Of a stretch of 64,000 bases of DNA, positions 32,772 to 41,617 are shown piece by piece; the stretch's first letter is position 1; each line of letters begins with the position of its first letter. Origin of the DNA: CAYUVH01 sp964448135 (GTDB lineage Bacteria > Verrucomicrobiota > Verrucomicrobiia > Limisphaerales > UBA8199). The stretch is taken from contig CAYUVH010000026.1 in NCBI GenBank assembly GCA_964448135.1, positions 24,663 through 88,662 on the forward strand, read 5' to 3'. Under the pieces are notes generated by a model that was given only the letters and a program-made list of their open reading frames with translations, searched no databases and was not told where the DNA came from. The position numbers and the translations under genes were made by a program.

Positions 32772-34184
32772 TCAGAACTCCGCGCTTCCCGGCGTGCGCG
32801 CAAACGGAATCACATCCCGGATGTTGCTTACGCCTGTCAAAAACATCAGCAGCCGCTCAAACCCGAGTCCGAACCCCGCGTGCGGCACTGTCCCATAGCG
32901 CCGCAAATCCGCGTACCACCAGTAATCTTCCTGCCGCAGCTTGTGCTGTTCCATGTTCGCGAGCAACTGGTCCAGCCGTTCCTCGCGCTGCGCGCCGCCG
33001 ATGATTTCTCCAATCCCCGGCGCCAGCACATCCATGGCCGTCACCGTTTTGCCATCATCGTTCAGCCGCATGTAAAACGGTTTTATCTCCTTCGGATAAT
33101 TGAAAACCGTCGCCGGCGATTTGAAATGTTCCTCCGTCAAAAACCGCTCGTGCTCGGACTGCAAATTCAGCCCGTATTCGACGGGGAATTCGAACTTCTT
33201 CCCCGATTTCTTTAAAATCTCGATCGCCTCCGTGTAGGGCAGCCGCACAAACGGCTTCTCGATCACCACCTTCAACCGCTCGTGTAATCCCTTGTCCACG
33301 AACTTCGCGAACAGCGCGAGGTCCTCCGCGCAATGCTCCGCCGCGTATCGCGCCAGTTCGCGGATAAATTCCTCGGCCAGATCCATGTTGCCCGTCAAAT
33401 CGCAGAAGGCCATCTCCGGCTCGATCATCCAGAACTCCGCCGCGTGCCTGGCCGTGTTGGAATTCTCCGCGCGAAACGTCGGGCCGAAGGTGTAGATGTT
33501 CGACAGCGCGCACGCGAAGGTCTCCCCCTCGAGCTGCCCGCTTACCGTCAAATAAGTCGGCCGGCCAAAAAACTCCGCCTCCGCCTTCTCCTCCACGCCT
33601 GCCTTCCGTGTCGAAACCCGGAACATCTCGCCTGCCCCCTCGCAATCGCTCCCCGTGATGATCGGCGTGTGCACGTAGACAAAATCCCGCGACTGAAAAA
33701 ATTCGTGCACGGCATACGCGAGCTTGCTCCTCAGGCGGAACATCGCGCCGAACAGATTTGATCGCGGCCGCAGGTGCGCGATCGTCCGCAAAAACTCCTG
33801 CGTGTGCCCCTTCTTCTGCAGCGGATAGGTCGCATCCGCCACGCCCACCAGTTCGACCCGCGTCGCCCGTAACTCCCATTTCTGGCCCGCTGCCGGCGAC
33901 GCCAGCAAGGCGCCCGTGACCGCCACCGACGCTCCGGTGGTGAAGTGCGCGATTTGCTCCGCGCCCGGTGTGCCGGCGTCCACGATCACCTGCAAATTCG
34001 CCAGGCAGGAGCCGTCGTTCAGTTCCAGGAACGAAAACCCCTTGGCATCCCGGCGCGTCCGCACCCAACCCTTTGCCGTCACGGCGGCTTGCGGTTCGGT
34101 CAGCGCCAGGATTCTTTTGATCAACATGCGCCGCGGCGCCGTGGACGTCTCTGTGGTCTCAACTGCCATGCCCTTGGTTACCAT
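32772..34184 (-). CDS. asnS: Asparaginyl-tRNA synthetase
   Basis: A class II synthetase that loads asparagine onto its tRNA. The N-terminal OB-fold anticodon domain (VTAKGWVRTRRDAKGFSFLELNDGS) is followed by the catalytic core: motif 2 (FRAENSNTARHAAEFWMIEPEMAF) and motif 3 (GFGLGFERLLMFLTGVSNIRDVIPF). The 3' end nearly touches the export gene. Starts at 34184, 34169 or 34127 are possible; the last fits the shortest bacterial N-terminus, and the first is used here. It is divergent from gatA, with a REPIN-like repeat between them. Having asnS means GatCAB is needed mainly for Gln-tRNA. Confidence 0.95.
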   Translation of the reverse strand: MVTKGMAVETTETSTAPRRMLIKRILALTEPQAAVTAKGWVRTRRDAKGFSFLELNDGSCLANLQVIVDAGTPGAEQIAHFTTGASVAVTGALLASPAAGQKWELRATRVELVGVADATYPLQKKGHTQEFLRTIAHLRPRSNLFGAMFRLRSKLAYAVHEFFQSRDFVYVHTPIITGSDCEGAGEMFRVSTRKAGVEEKAEAEFFGRPTYLTVSGQLEGETFACALSNIYTFGPTFRAENSNTARHAAEFWMIEPEMAFCDLTGNMDLAEEFIRELARYAAEHCAEDLALFAKFVDKGLHERLKVVIEKPFVRLPYTEAIEILKKSGKKFEFPVEYGLNLQSEHERFLTEEHFKSPATVFNYPKEIKPFYMRLNDDGKTVTAMDVLAPGIGEIIGGAQREERLDQLLANMEQHKLRQEDYWWYADLRRYGTVPHAGFGLGFERLLMFLTGVSNIRDVIPFARTPGSAEF

Positions 34185-34248
34185 TGCTTCATCTGAATTC
34201 AAATCCTCTTTTGCCTCGCCAGTTTCAGCTGGCGTGAGCGCAACCCGC

Positions 34249-34359
34249 CGGAGCGCGGCTCTACGAACCGCGGCGGAGGATATTCGTGAAGCGCGCACTG
34301 AGTGATTTGAGCGATGGATAGGTATTCGTACCTGCTGCGGCTCACAGAGCCGCGCTCCT
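34249..34359. repeat. REPIN-like element 2
   Basis: GGAGCGCGGCTCTACGAACC (from 34250) and, about 70 bases on, GCTGCGGCTCACAGAGCCGC (34334-34353) followed by GCTCC form the same paired inverted palindrome as at 3.1 kb. It lies in the divergent region between asnS and gatA, so it may affect the ends or processing of both messages. Confidence 0.68.
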
Positions 34360-34477
34360 TACAAAAGGCTCCCGTGCATGCAGGATCGATAAGCCTTTCA
34401 AACGCTCTCCTTGCTCCACCCCAAATCCTCTTTTCAATCCGCGCAATCACGGCCATTCTGCCGCCTGCCGAAGACCG

Positions 34478-35953
34478 ATGTTGAACCAACTGACCATCGC
34501 CGAACTTGTCGCGAAACTCGCCGCCCGCGAGACGTCCGCCCGCGCCGCCACCCAGGCCTGCCTGGACCAAATCACCCGCGTGGACGGCGAACTCAAAGCC
34601 TTTCTCAGCCACAACCCGGCTGACGCCCTCGCGCAGGCTGATGCCGCCGACCAGGCCCTCGCCGCCGGCGCGACTCACGCCAAACAGCCGCTCCTCGGCG
34701 TGCCCGTTGCGGTCAAGGACGTCATTGCCGTCAAAGGCCAGCCCCTTAACTGCGGCTCCAAGATCCTCGGCAACTTCGTTTCTCCATACGACGCCACCGC
34801 CATCACGCGCCTGAAGGACGCCGGGGCCATCGTCTTTGGCCGGCTGAACATGGACGAATTCGCCATGGGCAGCTCCACGGAAAATTCCGCCTTCGGCCCC
34901 ACCCGCAATCCCTGGGACCCTTCCCGCATCCCGGGCGGTTCCTCCGGCGGCTCGGCCGTGGCCGTCGCCGCCGACATGTGCCTCGCCTCGCTCGGCACCG
35001 ATACCGGTGGTTCCATCCGCCAGCCCGCGTCGCTTTCCGGCTGCGTCGGCCTCAAGCCTTCCTACGGCCGCGTCTCACGCTACGGCCTCGTGGCCTACGC
35101 CTCCTCACTTGACCAGATCGGCCCCTTCGCCAAAACTGCCGCCGATGCCGCGCGCATGCTGCAGGTCCTCGCCGGGCCTGACTCGCGCGATTCCACCAGC
35201 GTCCCGCAGCCCGTTCCCGATTACACCGCCGGCCTCAAGGGCGATTTGAAAGGCCTGAAGCTCGGCCTCCCGAAGGAATACATGATCGGCGGCCTGGATC
35301 CCGCGGTGAAAAACGCCGTGGATGCCGCGGTAAAGCAGCTTTCGCAGCTCGGCGCCGAGATCGTCGAAATCTCCCTGCCGCACACCGACTATGCCGTGGC
35401 GACCTACTACATCGTCGCCACCGCCGAGGCCAGCGCCAACCTCGCCCGCTTCGACGGCATCCGTTACGGCGCGCGCGTGGACGCCAACAACCCCATCGAG
35501 CTCTACAGCCGCACCCGCGGCGCCGGCTTCGGTCCGGAAGTGAAGCGCCGCATCATCCTCGGCACCTATGTCCTGAGCAGCGGTTACTACGACGCTTACT
35601 ATCTCCGCGCTCAAAAGGTCCGCACCCTGATCCGCAATGATTTCCTGAAAGCCTTCGAGACCGTGGACGCCATCGTCACGCCCACCTCGCCCACGCCGGC
35701 CGCGAAGATCGCGGAGAAGGTGAACGACCCGTTGCAGATGTATCTCATGGACATCTTCACCATCTCCTGCAACCTCGCGGGCATCTGCGGCATCAGCGTT
35801 CCCTGCGGCTTCACCGCCGACGCGCCGAAGCTTCCCATCGGCCTCCAACTCCTCGGCCGACCCTTTGGAGAGGAGACCATCCTGCGCGTTGCCCACGCTT
35901 ACGAACAAGCCACGGAGTGGCACAAGCAGAAACCGCCGATAAGGCAGTTGTGA
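34478..35953 (+). CDS. gatA: Asp/Glu-tRNA(Asn/Gln) amidotransferase subunit A
   Basis: Subunit A of GatCAB releases ammonia from glutamine to amidate mischarged Glu- or Asp-tRNA. The amidase signature is intact: K80 (PVAVKDVI), S155 in GGSSGGSA and S179 in GTDTGGSIRQPASLSG form the Lys-cisSer-Ser triad. Length 491 is typical. The gatB and gatC genes are not adjacent. An asnS gene lies divergently upstream. The start MLNQLTIAELVAKL is the usual form. The closely spaced sequence upstream contains the REPIN-like element. Confidence 0.95.
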   Translation: MLNQLTIAELVAKLAARETSARAATQACLDQITRVDGELKAFLSHNPADALAQADAADQALAAGATHAKQPLLGVPVAVKDVIAVKGQPLNCGSKILGNFVSPYDATAITRLKDAGAIVFGRLNMDEFAMGSSTENSAFGPTRNPWDPSRIPGGSSGGSAVAVAADMCLASLGTDTGGSIRQPASLSGCVGLKPSYGRVSRYGLVAYASSLDQIGPFAKTAADAARMLQVLAGPDSRDSTSVPQPVPDYTAGLKGDLKGLKLGLPKEYMIGGLDPAVKNAVDAAVKQLSQLGAEIVEISLPHTDYAVATYYIVATAEASANLARFDGIRYGARVDANNPIELYSRTRGAGFGPEVKRRIILGTYVLSSGYYDAYYLRAQKVRTLIRNDFLKAFETVDAIVTPTSPTPAAKIAEKVNDPLQMYLMDIFTISCNLAGICGISVPCGFTADAPKLPIGLQLLGRPFGEETILRVAHAYEQATEWHKQKPPIRQL

Positions 35954-36686
35954 GTTAGCGAGTGCCATGAGTGAGCATGAGTTGAGGGCGGGACCATTTC
36001 AAAGAGCAGTGGGGTGGCGGACGACCGGCAGGTCGTCCCTACCGCCAAAAAAACTCTGAGTGGCAATAGCTGGCATTAGCTGGCTTTACCCTGGCAATAG
36101 CTGGCTAAACCCGGGACTTCGGACCATACCCCCAGGCATCCCCCTGATCAGGTTGCAACACGCAACAAACCGCTTAAACATTGGTCGGAAACGGTGTGTG
36201 ACCCGCAACACAACCCGCAACAAGGGTGCTACAGACCGGGAAAGGCGCGGAAACATTGGGTGGAACCGGAGTCCAAGGTGCTACAAACCGCTTAAACATT
36301 GGGCGAAGTGAGGCAAAGGTTAAAACGTTAAAAGGTTAAAAAACGATGCGGAAGTGCGAACGCCTTTCCATCAGGAAACGATTACGGCGCCAGCCAAGCG
36401 CCCAAAGCGCTAAAATGTCAAAGAACTATTCCGGCCTGGGTATGGCGAGATTGACGCCTGGCCAGCCCCGATTTACCGGAAAACTCACTCCTTACTACCT
36501 ACACCAACGCAGACAAGATAGCACAGGTGTCAAGGGCGACAAAGGGCGAGGACGGGGTAGTTGGGTTAATGAGTCAGTGAATTGGCGAGTGGAGTTGAGA
36601 GAGCGGAGGCGGACACGAAGACGGTTGACCTTGTTGGCCGTGTTGACCGTAATGGGGTCTTCGTCCATTATAACGGTTAGCGAGGT
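35954..36686. other. Gene-free stretch with short repeats
   Basis: No convincing gene in about 730 bases. It holds a hairpin GGACGACC-GGCA-GGTCGTCC near 36017, repeated TGGCAATAGCTGGC words (36061-36107), the direct repeat ACAAACCGCTTAAACATTGG (36165-36184 and 36283-36302), several CGCAACA words and a run of TTAAAAGG units. The A/T-richer composition and word repetition suggest degraded sequence or a repeat-insertion site. Confidence 0.6.
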
Positions 36687-37136
36687 ATGGGTTATTTCAT
36701 TCTAGCGATCCTGGCGGGGCTGGGATTTCTGGCGAGCCTGGTGTGTCATGTGATGGGTTGGCTGCACTTTTATCCGCCGGGGGGTAACACGGTTTTTCTG
36801 CTGCACATCGGCGTCTTCCCGCTCTGGATTCCGCTGGTAATATTCTCCAATCGGACCATGCCCAAGGGAGCAAAGGGTAATGCCGCACATGTTCAAGCGG
36901 AGGTTCCGCGATGGTTGAGACGCGTTTCCGCGGTTCTCTTTGCTTACGCACTGCTGAACTTTGTCTATTTCTTGTATTCCACCAGCCAGTATCCGAAGCA
37001 CGAAGTTCCGCATTACGTTGAGCTGCGGGGGTTTTCCGGACATTGGATGTTGTTCTACGCCATGGCAGGGATTGGTTTCGTGGGGCTTGGGCGGCTGGCG
37101 CGGAAGCGGAAAGAGGAGTTGAGGGTTGAAGGTTGA
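36687..37136 (+). CDS. Four-helix integral membrane protein
   Basis: A 149-residue protein with predicted helices at about residues 3-25 (FILAILAGLGFLASLVCHVMG), 36-53 (VFLLHIGVFPLWIPLVIF), 77-95 (VSAVLFAYALLNFVYFLYS) and 117-137 (HWMLFYAMAGIGFVGLGRLA). The loop between helices three and four has conserved-looking aromatic and proline residues (YPKHEVPHYVELRGFSGHW). I do not recognise the family. Alone after a repeat-rich gap; no operon partner. The ATG sits directly before the first helix. Confidence 0.75.
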   Translation: MGYFILAILAGLGFLASLVCHVMGWLHFYPPGGNTVFLLHIGVFPLWIPLVIFSNRTMPKGAKGNAAHVQAEVPRWLRRVSAVLFAYALLNFVYFLYSTSQYPKHEVPHYVELRGFSGHWMLFYAMAGIGFVGLGRLARKRKEELRVEG

Positions 37137-37284
37137 GAGTTGAGCAGCAGCCGCCTGGCTTCGGCGCGCCAAGTCGTTGAGCGTTGAATAGCCAACGGTC
37201 CAGACGGATCTCCACGCCGCCGGTTTGTGCGTCGAAATAAGGAACGAGGAATGCCGCAGTTGCCGCGATGGCGATCAGCCGGTG

Positions 37285-37737
37285 CTATTTTGGCTGGCGG
37301 TCGAACTCAACAAGTTTCAAGCCGGCTGACTGGGCAAGGATACGCTGGCCCTGATCGAAGGTGGCGAAGTGGCTTACTTGGCTAACCACGGCAATGGCGA
37401 CGTGCAGGAGATCGAATGAACGGCATATCTGCCTGGCTGAGAAGCGGCGCGAAATCTCCTCGGCTCGAGCATAGACAGGCGCCCAAGTCACAGGTTTGCT
37501 TACGACCAAGCCAGCGACGAAGTCATCAGCCAATAAACGAAGGCTCTTAGCCGCAATGGCTTCAGATATTTCGCGGCGCAGAACTTTTTGCCGGATGCCG
37601 TTCTTAAGTTCGAGTTCCTGAAGTGAATTGAAAAGAACGGCGATGTCCTGCTCCTCAAGAAACTGGCGGACGCCAGCGCCCGCCGGTTCGGCTACATACA
37701 AGGAAATCAGAACGCTCGGGTCGAAATAAACTCTCAC
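37285..37737 (-). CDS. vapC: PIN-domain ribonuclease toxin (VapC-like)
   Basis: A 150-residue PIN domain: N-terminal VYFDPSVLISLY with the first acidic metal ligand, a middle Glu (QELELKNGIR) and a C-terminal Asp pair region (RSFDLLHVAIAV... FATFDQGQRILAQSAG). This is the VapC toxin form, which cleaves RNA, typically tRNA or rRNA. GTG start overlaps the stop of the antitoxin gene (GTGA), the usual toxin-antitoxin arrangement. The four acidic residues appear intact, so it is probably active. Confidence 0.88.
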   Translation of the reverse strand: MRVYFDPSVLISLYVAEPAGAGVRQFLEEQDIAVLFNSLQELELKNGIRQKVLRREISEAIAAKSLRLLADDFVAGLVVSKPVTWAPVYARAEEISRRFSARQICRSFDLLHVAIAVVSQVSHFATFDQGQRILAQSAGLKLVEFDRQPK

Positions 37738-38000
37738 CGCCGGCCTTCAGTAATGATCTGGCTGCCGGCTTTGCCGGGCGCTGGCTTGCGCTGGAAAATG
37801 GCGTCAAGTTTGGTGAAGTGATCCGCCCAGGCCAGCTTGCGCTTTTTGGAGGGACGTGAGCCAGAAACAACAGCCTGGACGGGAATGATCCGGGCCACGC
37901 GTTTTCTGCGGCTGACCACGTTCAATTCCTCACCTCTTTGAACGATACGCAGCAACGCCGGGAAATTGTTCTCCACCTCTTCGACGGTGACGGTCTTCAT
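37734..38000 (-). CDS. Phd/YefM-type antitoxin
   Basis: An 88-residue protein starting MKTVTVEEVENNFPALLRIVQRGEELNVV, which is the Phd/YefM fold that binds operator DNA and neutralises the downstream toxin through a flexible C-terminus (KRKLAWADHFTKLDAIFQRK). The upstream in-frame start adds non-family residues, so the ATG at 38000 is preferred. It pairs with the PIN toxin by a four-base overlap. It probably autoregulates the pair. Confidence 0.86.
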   Translation of the reverse strand: MKTVTVEEVENNFPALLRIVQRGEELNVVSRRKRVARIIPVQAVVSGSRPSKKRKLAWADHFTKLDAIFQRKPAPGKAGSQIITEGRR

Positions 38001-38191
38001 AGCAGCCAACGTACCGCCAGGAGTCGCCCCAAGCAAGCTGGGACTACCTTACGAGTTGTCAGCTCCGGCAGAGGGGCACCAAAAAAACAGTCTCAGCTCA
38101 AACTGCAACTTCCTGGCGCGCTGGAGCCAAGCGATGGCGGCTCAAGCCTGCCCGCCCCGAGGGCCTTGACTCGGAGAAACCTTCAACCCTC

Positions 38192-39301
38192 TCACGACAA
38201 CCGCATGGGCATCACGACGTAGAGGAACGGGCCGTTGATTTTCAGGACGCCGGGGCTCAGTTCGTCGATGAGTTCGATGAAGACTTCGTCGTTGGTGAGG
38301 GCGTTGAGCGGGTCGATCATGTACTTCGGATTGAAGGCGATCGCGATTTCGGGGCCTTTGTAATTGACCGCAATTGTCTCCTTGGCCTCGCCGACTTCAG
38401 GGGAGTTGGCGGTGATCTCGAGCTTGTTCTTGCCGAAGCTCATTTTCACGGAGTTCGCCTTCTCGCTGGTCATGATCTCCGCACGGCGCAACGCATGCAG
38501 GAATTCTTCGCGATTGAGCGCGATGCGTTCTTTGGTTTCGGCGGGGATGACCTGGCGGTAGTTCGGGTAGTTGCCTTCGATCAGTTTACTGATGATCAGG
38601 AGCGAGCCGCCTTTGTCGTCTTTCAGGGTGAAGGAGGCCTGGTTGTCGCCGAAGCGGATTTCGAGCTCTCCTTTGTCGGAGAGCAGGCGGTTGAGTTCGT
38701 TGACGGCTTTCGCCGGCACGATGAACTCGCCTTCGCTGTTCTGGGCGACGTCCACGTCTTCGTCCACGAGCGCGAGCCGGCGGCCATCGGTGGCGACCAT
38801 GGTGGCCTTGTGGTTCTTCAGGCTGATGAAAATGCCGTTGAGGACGTAGCGCGATTCGTCGGTGGAAACGGCGAATGATGTCTTTTTCATCATCGCCTTG
38901 ATGGTTTCCTGCGGGAGGACGACCTTTTTGTCGTCTTTGAAGGATTGCAGCGGGGGAAATTCCTCGGCGCTGAGGCCGTGAATTTTGTAAAGGGAGGCGC
39001 CGCTCTGGATGGTGCAGGTGTTTTTGTCGTCCACCTGGAGATCGATCTCGGGATTGCCCAATTCGCGCACGATGCCGAAGAGCTTCTTCACGGGGATGGT
39101 GGTGGAACCCGGTTTCTTCACCTTGGCCTCCACGCTCGCTGAGATCGTCACATCCAAATCCGTGGCCGTGAGCTCCAGCCGGTCGTTCTCGGCGCGCAGA
39201 AGGACGTTGGAGAGGATTGGCAGGGTGCTTCTGGCGCTGACCACATTCTGAACGGCTTGGAGGCCGGCGATGATCTGGTCTTTGGCAATGGTCAGGTTCA
39301 T
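38192..39301 (-). CDS. dnaN: DNA polymerase III beta subunit (sliding clamp)
   Basis: A 369-residue clamp that encircles DNA and tethers polymerase. Three repeated clamp domains are visible: MNLTIAKDQIIAGLQAVQNVVSARSTLPILSNVLL at the start, VLNGIFISLKNHKATMVATDGRRLA in the middle, and NALTNDEVFIELIDELSPGVLKI... YVVMPMRL at the end, the last giving the conserved peptide-binding C-terminus. dnaA, recF and gyrB are not adjacent, so this is not a classic origin cluster. The promoter must lie in the 330-base gap upstream. Confidence 0.96.
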   Translation of the reverse strand: MNLTIAKDQIIAGLQAVQNVVSARSTLPILSNVLLRAENDRLELTATDLDVTISASVEAKVKKPGSTTIPVKKLFGIVRELGNPEIDLQVDDKNTCTIQSGASLYKIHGLSAEEFPPLQSFKDDKKVVLPQETIKAMMKKTSFAVSTDESRYVLNGIFISLKNHKATMVATDGRRLALVDEDVDVAQNSEGEFIVPAKAVNELNRLLSDKGELEIRFGDNQASFTLKDDKGGSLLIISKLIEGNYPNYRQVIPAETKERIALNREEFLHALRRAEIMTSEKANSVKMSFGKNKLEITANSPEVGEAKETIAVNYKGPEIAIAFNPKYMIDPLNALTNDEVFIELIDELSPGVLKINGPFLYVVMPMRLS

Positions 39302-39635
39302 GAGTTGCCTATTAATTATCTTTGTACCTTCAAAACCGTATTATTATTAAGGGTTGTGAATAGAGCAAACAACTGCGGATGTCAACGTCACAACAGGGAC
39401 TTGCGTCGATTGCAGGCCGCGAATGGAACCACCAACAACCGTCGGGCTTCAGGCACAACCACCGGCTTGTTCGCGTTGCGCGCATTTCATTCGCAGCTTA
39501 TGCGGGGGTTGTTCGGGTGGCGATGGGAATAACTTAAGCTGGAAGCTCCAAGGACCCGCCTTCGCGGGGACGCTTCGGCGCGGCAAGCCAGAGAATCTCC
39601 AAGGCCCAATATCCGGCGATTGGATTGCGTTTCGT
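39302..39635. other. Gap upstream of dnaN
   Basis: The 330 bases between the convergently spaced cysteine desulfurase end and dnaN start show no gene. An A/T-rich block (TTAATTATCTTTG, CGTATTATTATTAAGG at 39310-39350) next to dnaN is the likely promoter zone. The rest is GC-rich hairpin-forming sequence (CGCCTTCGCGGGGACGC). No DnaA boxes were recognised. Confidence 0.5.
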
Positions 39636-40784
39636 TCACTTGGTGCGCCGAATCCGTTCCACGACTTTTGGAAACACCTGCGCCACATGTTCAACTTCCT
39701 CGGCGGTTGATTCGCGGCCGAGCGAGAAGCGGACCAGGGAGTTCGCCAGGGCATCCGGCAGGCCCAGGGCGCGGATGACGTGGGAGGGTTCCAGTGAACC
39801 GGCAGAGCAGGCTGAGCCGCTGGAGGCGCAGACGCCTTCCAAATCCAACCCGGCCATGAGCGCGATGCTGTCCGCGCCTTCGACTACGAAAGAAACGGTA
39901 TTTGACAATTTATTGTCTTTTGAGCCGACCTGTTTTATACCAATTAAAGTAGTCACGGAATTTGACAATTTAGTTGTCAATTCTTTTAGATTTTCATGAG
40001 GGAATACGGGATTTTTAACAAAGCGTTCGAGGGCTTCCACCAAGCCTATTATCGCGGGCAGATTCTCGGTGCCGGCCCGCCGTTCGTTTTCATGCTGACC
40101 GCCCAGCATCACCGCTGCCGGCCTCAGGGGTGACCTCGCGAATAAGGCTCCGGCGCCCTTCGGCCCATGGATTTTGTGGGCGCAGACGGAGACCAGGTCG
40201 GCGTTGAACTGGTCGATGTGGCTGAAGGGTTCCTTGCCGAACCATTGCACGGCGTCGGTGTGGAAGAGCACGCCTTTGGCGCGGCAGATTTCACCCAGGC
40301 TGGCCACCGGTTGGATGGTGCCGATTTCGTTGTTCGCGGCCATGACCGAGACGAGGATCGTGTCCGGCCGCAGTGCGCGGTTCAAATCATCGGGTGAAAC
40401 GAAGCCTTCTGAATTCACCGGCAGGCGCGTGACCTCGAAACCTTCGTTGCGCTCGAGGTAATCGAAGGAATGCATGACCGCGTGATGCTCGATGGTGGAG
40501 GTGATGAGGTGGCGGCCTTGGCTCTTCATTTCGCGGGCGGTTCCCAGGACGGCGAGGTTGGCGCTCTCGGTTCCGCCGCTGGTGAAGATTACTTCGCTGG
40601 GGCGGCAACCGAGAACTTGCGCCGTCCGGTCCCGGGCGTCATCGAGCAGTGAGCGCGCCTCGCGACCCACGGAGTGCACGCTGGAGGGATTGCCCCAGGC
40701 GCGGTCGAGCACGGTGAGCATGGCGGCGCGGATCGCGGGATCGAGCGGCGTGGTGGCGTTGTAATCGAAATAGACCGGGCGCAT
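39636..40784 (-). CDS. Cysteine desulfurase (NifS/IscS-like)
   Basis: A 382-residue PLP enzyme that takes sulfur from cysteine for Fe-S cluster or thiolated tRNA assembly. Start MRPVYFDYNATTPLDPAI is standard. The PLP-lysine lies in SVCAHKIHGPKG and the catalytic cysteine loop is CASSGSACSAGS; TIEHHAVM and SVMAANNEIGTIQP are also present. The short active-site loop suggests the NifS/IscS rather than SufS class. No isc or suf genes are adjacent. Codons 245-295 are encoded by unusually A/T-rich DNA with an internal 60-base direct repeat (39895-40030), which may be a recombination trace. Confidence 0.92.
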   Translation of the reverse strand: MRPVYFDYNATTPLDPAIRAAMLTVLDRAWGNPSSVHSVGREARSLLDDARDRTAQVLGCRPSEVIFTSGGTESANLAVLGTAREMKSQGRHLITSTIEHHAVMHSFDYLERNEGFEVTRLPVNSEGFVSPDDLNRALRPDTILVSVMAANNEIGTIQPVASLGEICRAKGVLFHTDAVQWFGKEPFSHIDQFNADLVSVCAHKIHGPKGAGALFARSPLRPAAVMLGGQHENERRAGTENLPAIIGLVEALERFVKNPVFPHENLKELTTKLSNSVTTLIGIKQVGSKDNKLSNTVSFVVEGADSIALMAGLDLEGVCASSGSACSAGSLEPSHVIRALGLPDALANSLVRFSLGRESTAEEVEHVAQVFPKVVERIRRTK

Positions 40785-40861
40785 CGCTGACGCAGGGTAT
40801 AGCGGTTGAGGGTGGGCCGCCAGCCGGATGGGAGGGGGGTTATCCCCGGGGGCAGTGTCAT

Positions 40862-40885
40862 AATTTGAAATTTGAGATTTGAAAG
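40862..40885. repeat. 'AATTTGAAATTTGAGATTTG' phrase repeat
   Basis: TTTGAAATTTGAGATTTGAAA occurs here and again at 63847-63867, in both cases between genes. It is one of the dispersed repeat words of the window. Confidence 0.55.
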
Positions 40886-40929
40886 AAGACAACTGCTCAA
40901 CCCGCCAAATTAAGACACTACCGTCCCGG

Positions 40930-41220
40930 GTGTGTGTTTGAAAGTAGGTGAGGGGGGAGGTGGCGCACGAGGGCTCGCGAGCAGGCGTACGTTGCTGCGG
41001 ACAGGAATGTCCGCGCTCCGATGGGAGGGCGGCGGTCCCGCCCGCGGCTACTATCAAGTGCGAGCGGGTTCTTGGGTGTGTAGTTTGAAAGTGGGTGAGG
41101 AGAAGAGGTGGCGCACGAGGGCTCGCGAGCAGGCGGACGTTGCTGCGGACAGGAATGTCCGCGCTCCGATGGGAGGGCGGGCGTCCCGGCCGCGGCTACG
41201 ATCAAGTGCGAGCGGGTTTT
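40930..41220. repeat. Tandem 140-base direct repeat with internal palindrome
   Basis: Two nearly identical copies (about 40930-41067 and 41076-41219). Both contain GGCGCACGAGGGCTCGCGAG, the dyad GCGGACAGGAATGTCCGC, GCTCCGATGGGAGGGCG and CAAGTGCGAGCGGGTT. The second copy runs into the end of the 127-aa membrane-protein gene, whose stop lies within it. It looks like a recent tandem duplication of an intergenic repeat. Confidence 0.75.
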
Positions 41221-41585
41221 CGGAGGAGGGAGGCGAGGCACCAGGCGGTCATCGCGGCGTGGAGGGCAACGGCGGGCCAGAGGGCGATGCCGACGGGGTG
41301 CAACTGGGTGCCGGCCACGCCGAGGACGATCGCCACGCCGAGGTTGTAAATGACCATGCCGCTGACGACGGCGCGGGCGGCGCAACTTTGCGCGTCGTAT
41401 TGGGCCAGCCAATTGGCGATGGCCAGGGCGAGCAACGCCACGCCGGCCACGCGGCCGAGCGCCACGGTGGCGACGGTTTCGAGCGGCGTGCCGAGGAGCA
41501 GCGTGGCCGCGAACGAGGGGCAACACAACAACGCCACCGCGGCGCCCAATTCGAGCGCCGCAGTGGCGATGAGGAGAACTTTCAC
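41202..41585 (-). CDS. Small four-helix membrane protein
   Basis: A 127-residue hydrophobic protein with helices VLLIATAALELGAAVALLCCPSFAATLLL, ALGRVAGVALLALAIANWL, AVVSGMVIYNLGVAIVLGVAG and ALWPAVALHAAMTAWCLASLL. It starts at GTG. I do not recognise the family. The gene follows the arylsulfatase gene on the same strand, 32 bases after its stop. The last codons overlap the second copy of the tandem repeat, so the repeat provides the C-terminus and stop. Confidence 0.7.
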   Translation of the reverse strand: MKVLLIATAALELGAAVALLCCPSFAATLLLGTPLETVATVALGRVAGVALLALAIANWLAQYDAQSCAARAVVSGMVIYNLGVAIVLGVAGTQLHPVGIALWPAVALHAAMTAWCLASLLRKPART

Positions 41586-41617
41586 AGCGGAAGCGGTGAA
41601 AAGACTCGAGGCGGCGG

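Noticed and set aside
36061..36302. Possible CRISPR-like repeats
   Set aside because: Repeat units are short, unequally spaced and lack constant-length spacers, and no cas genes are in the window.
38192..39635. Replication origin next to dnaN
   Set aside because: No dnaA, recF or gyrB and no DnaA-box cluster were recognised.
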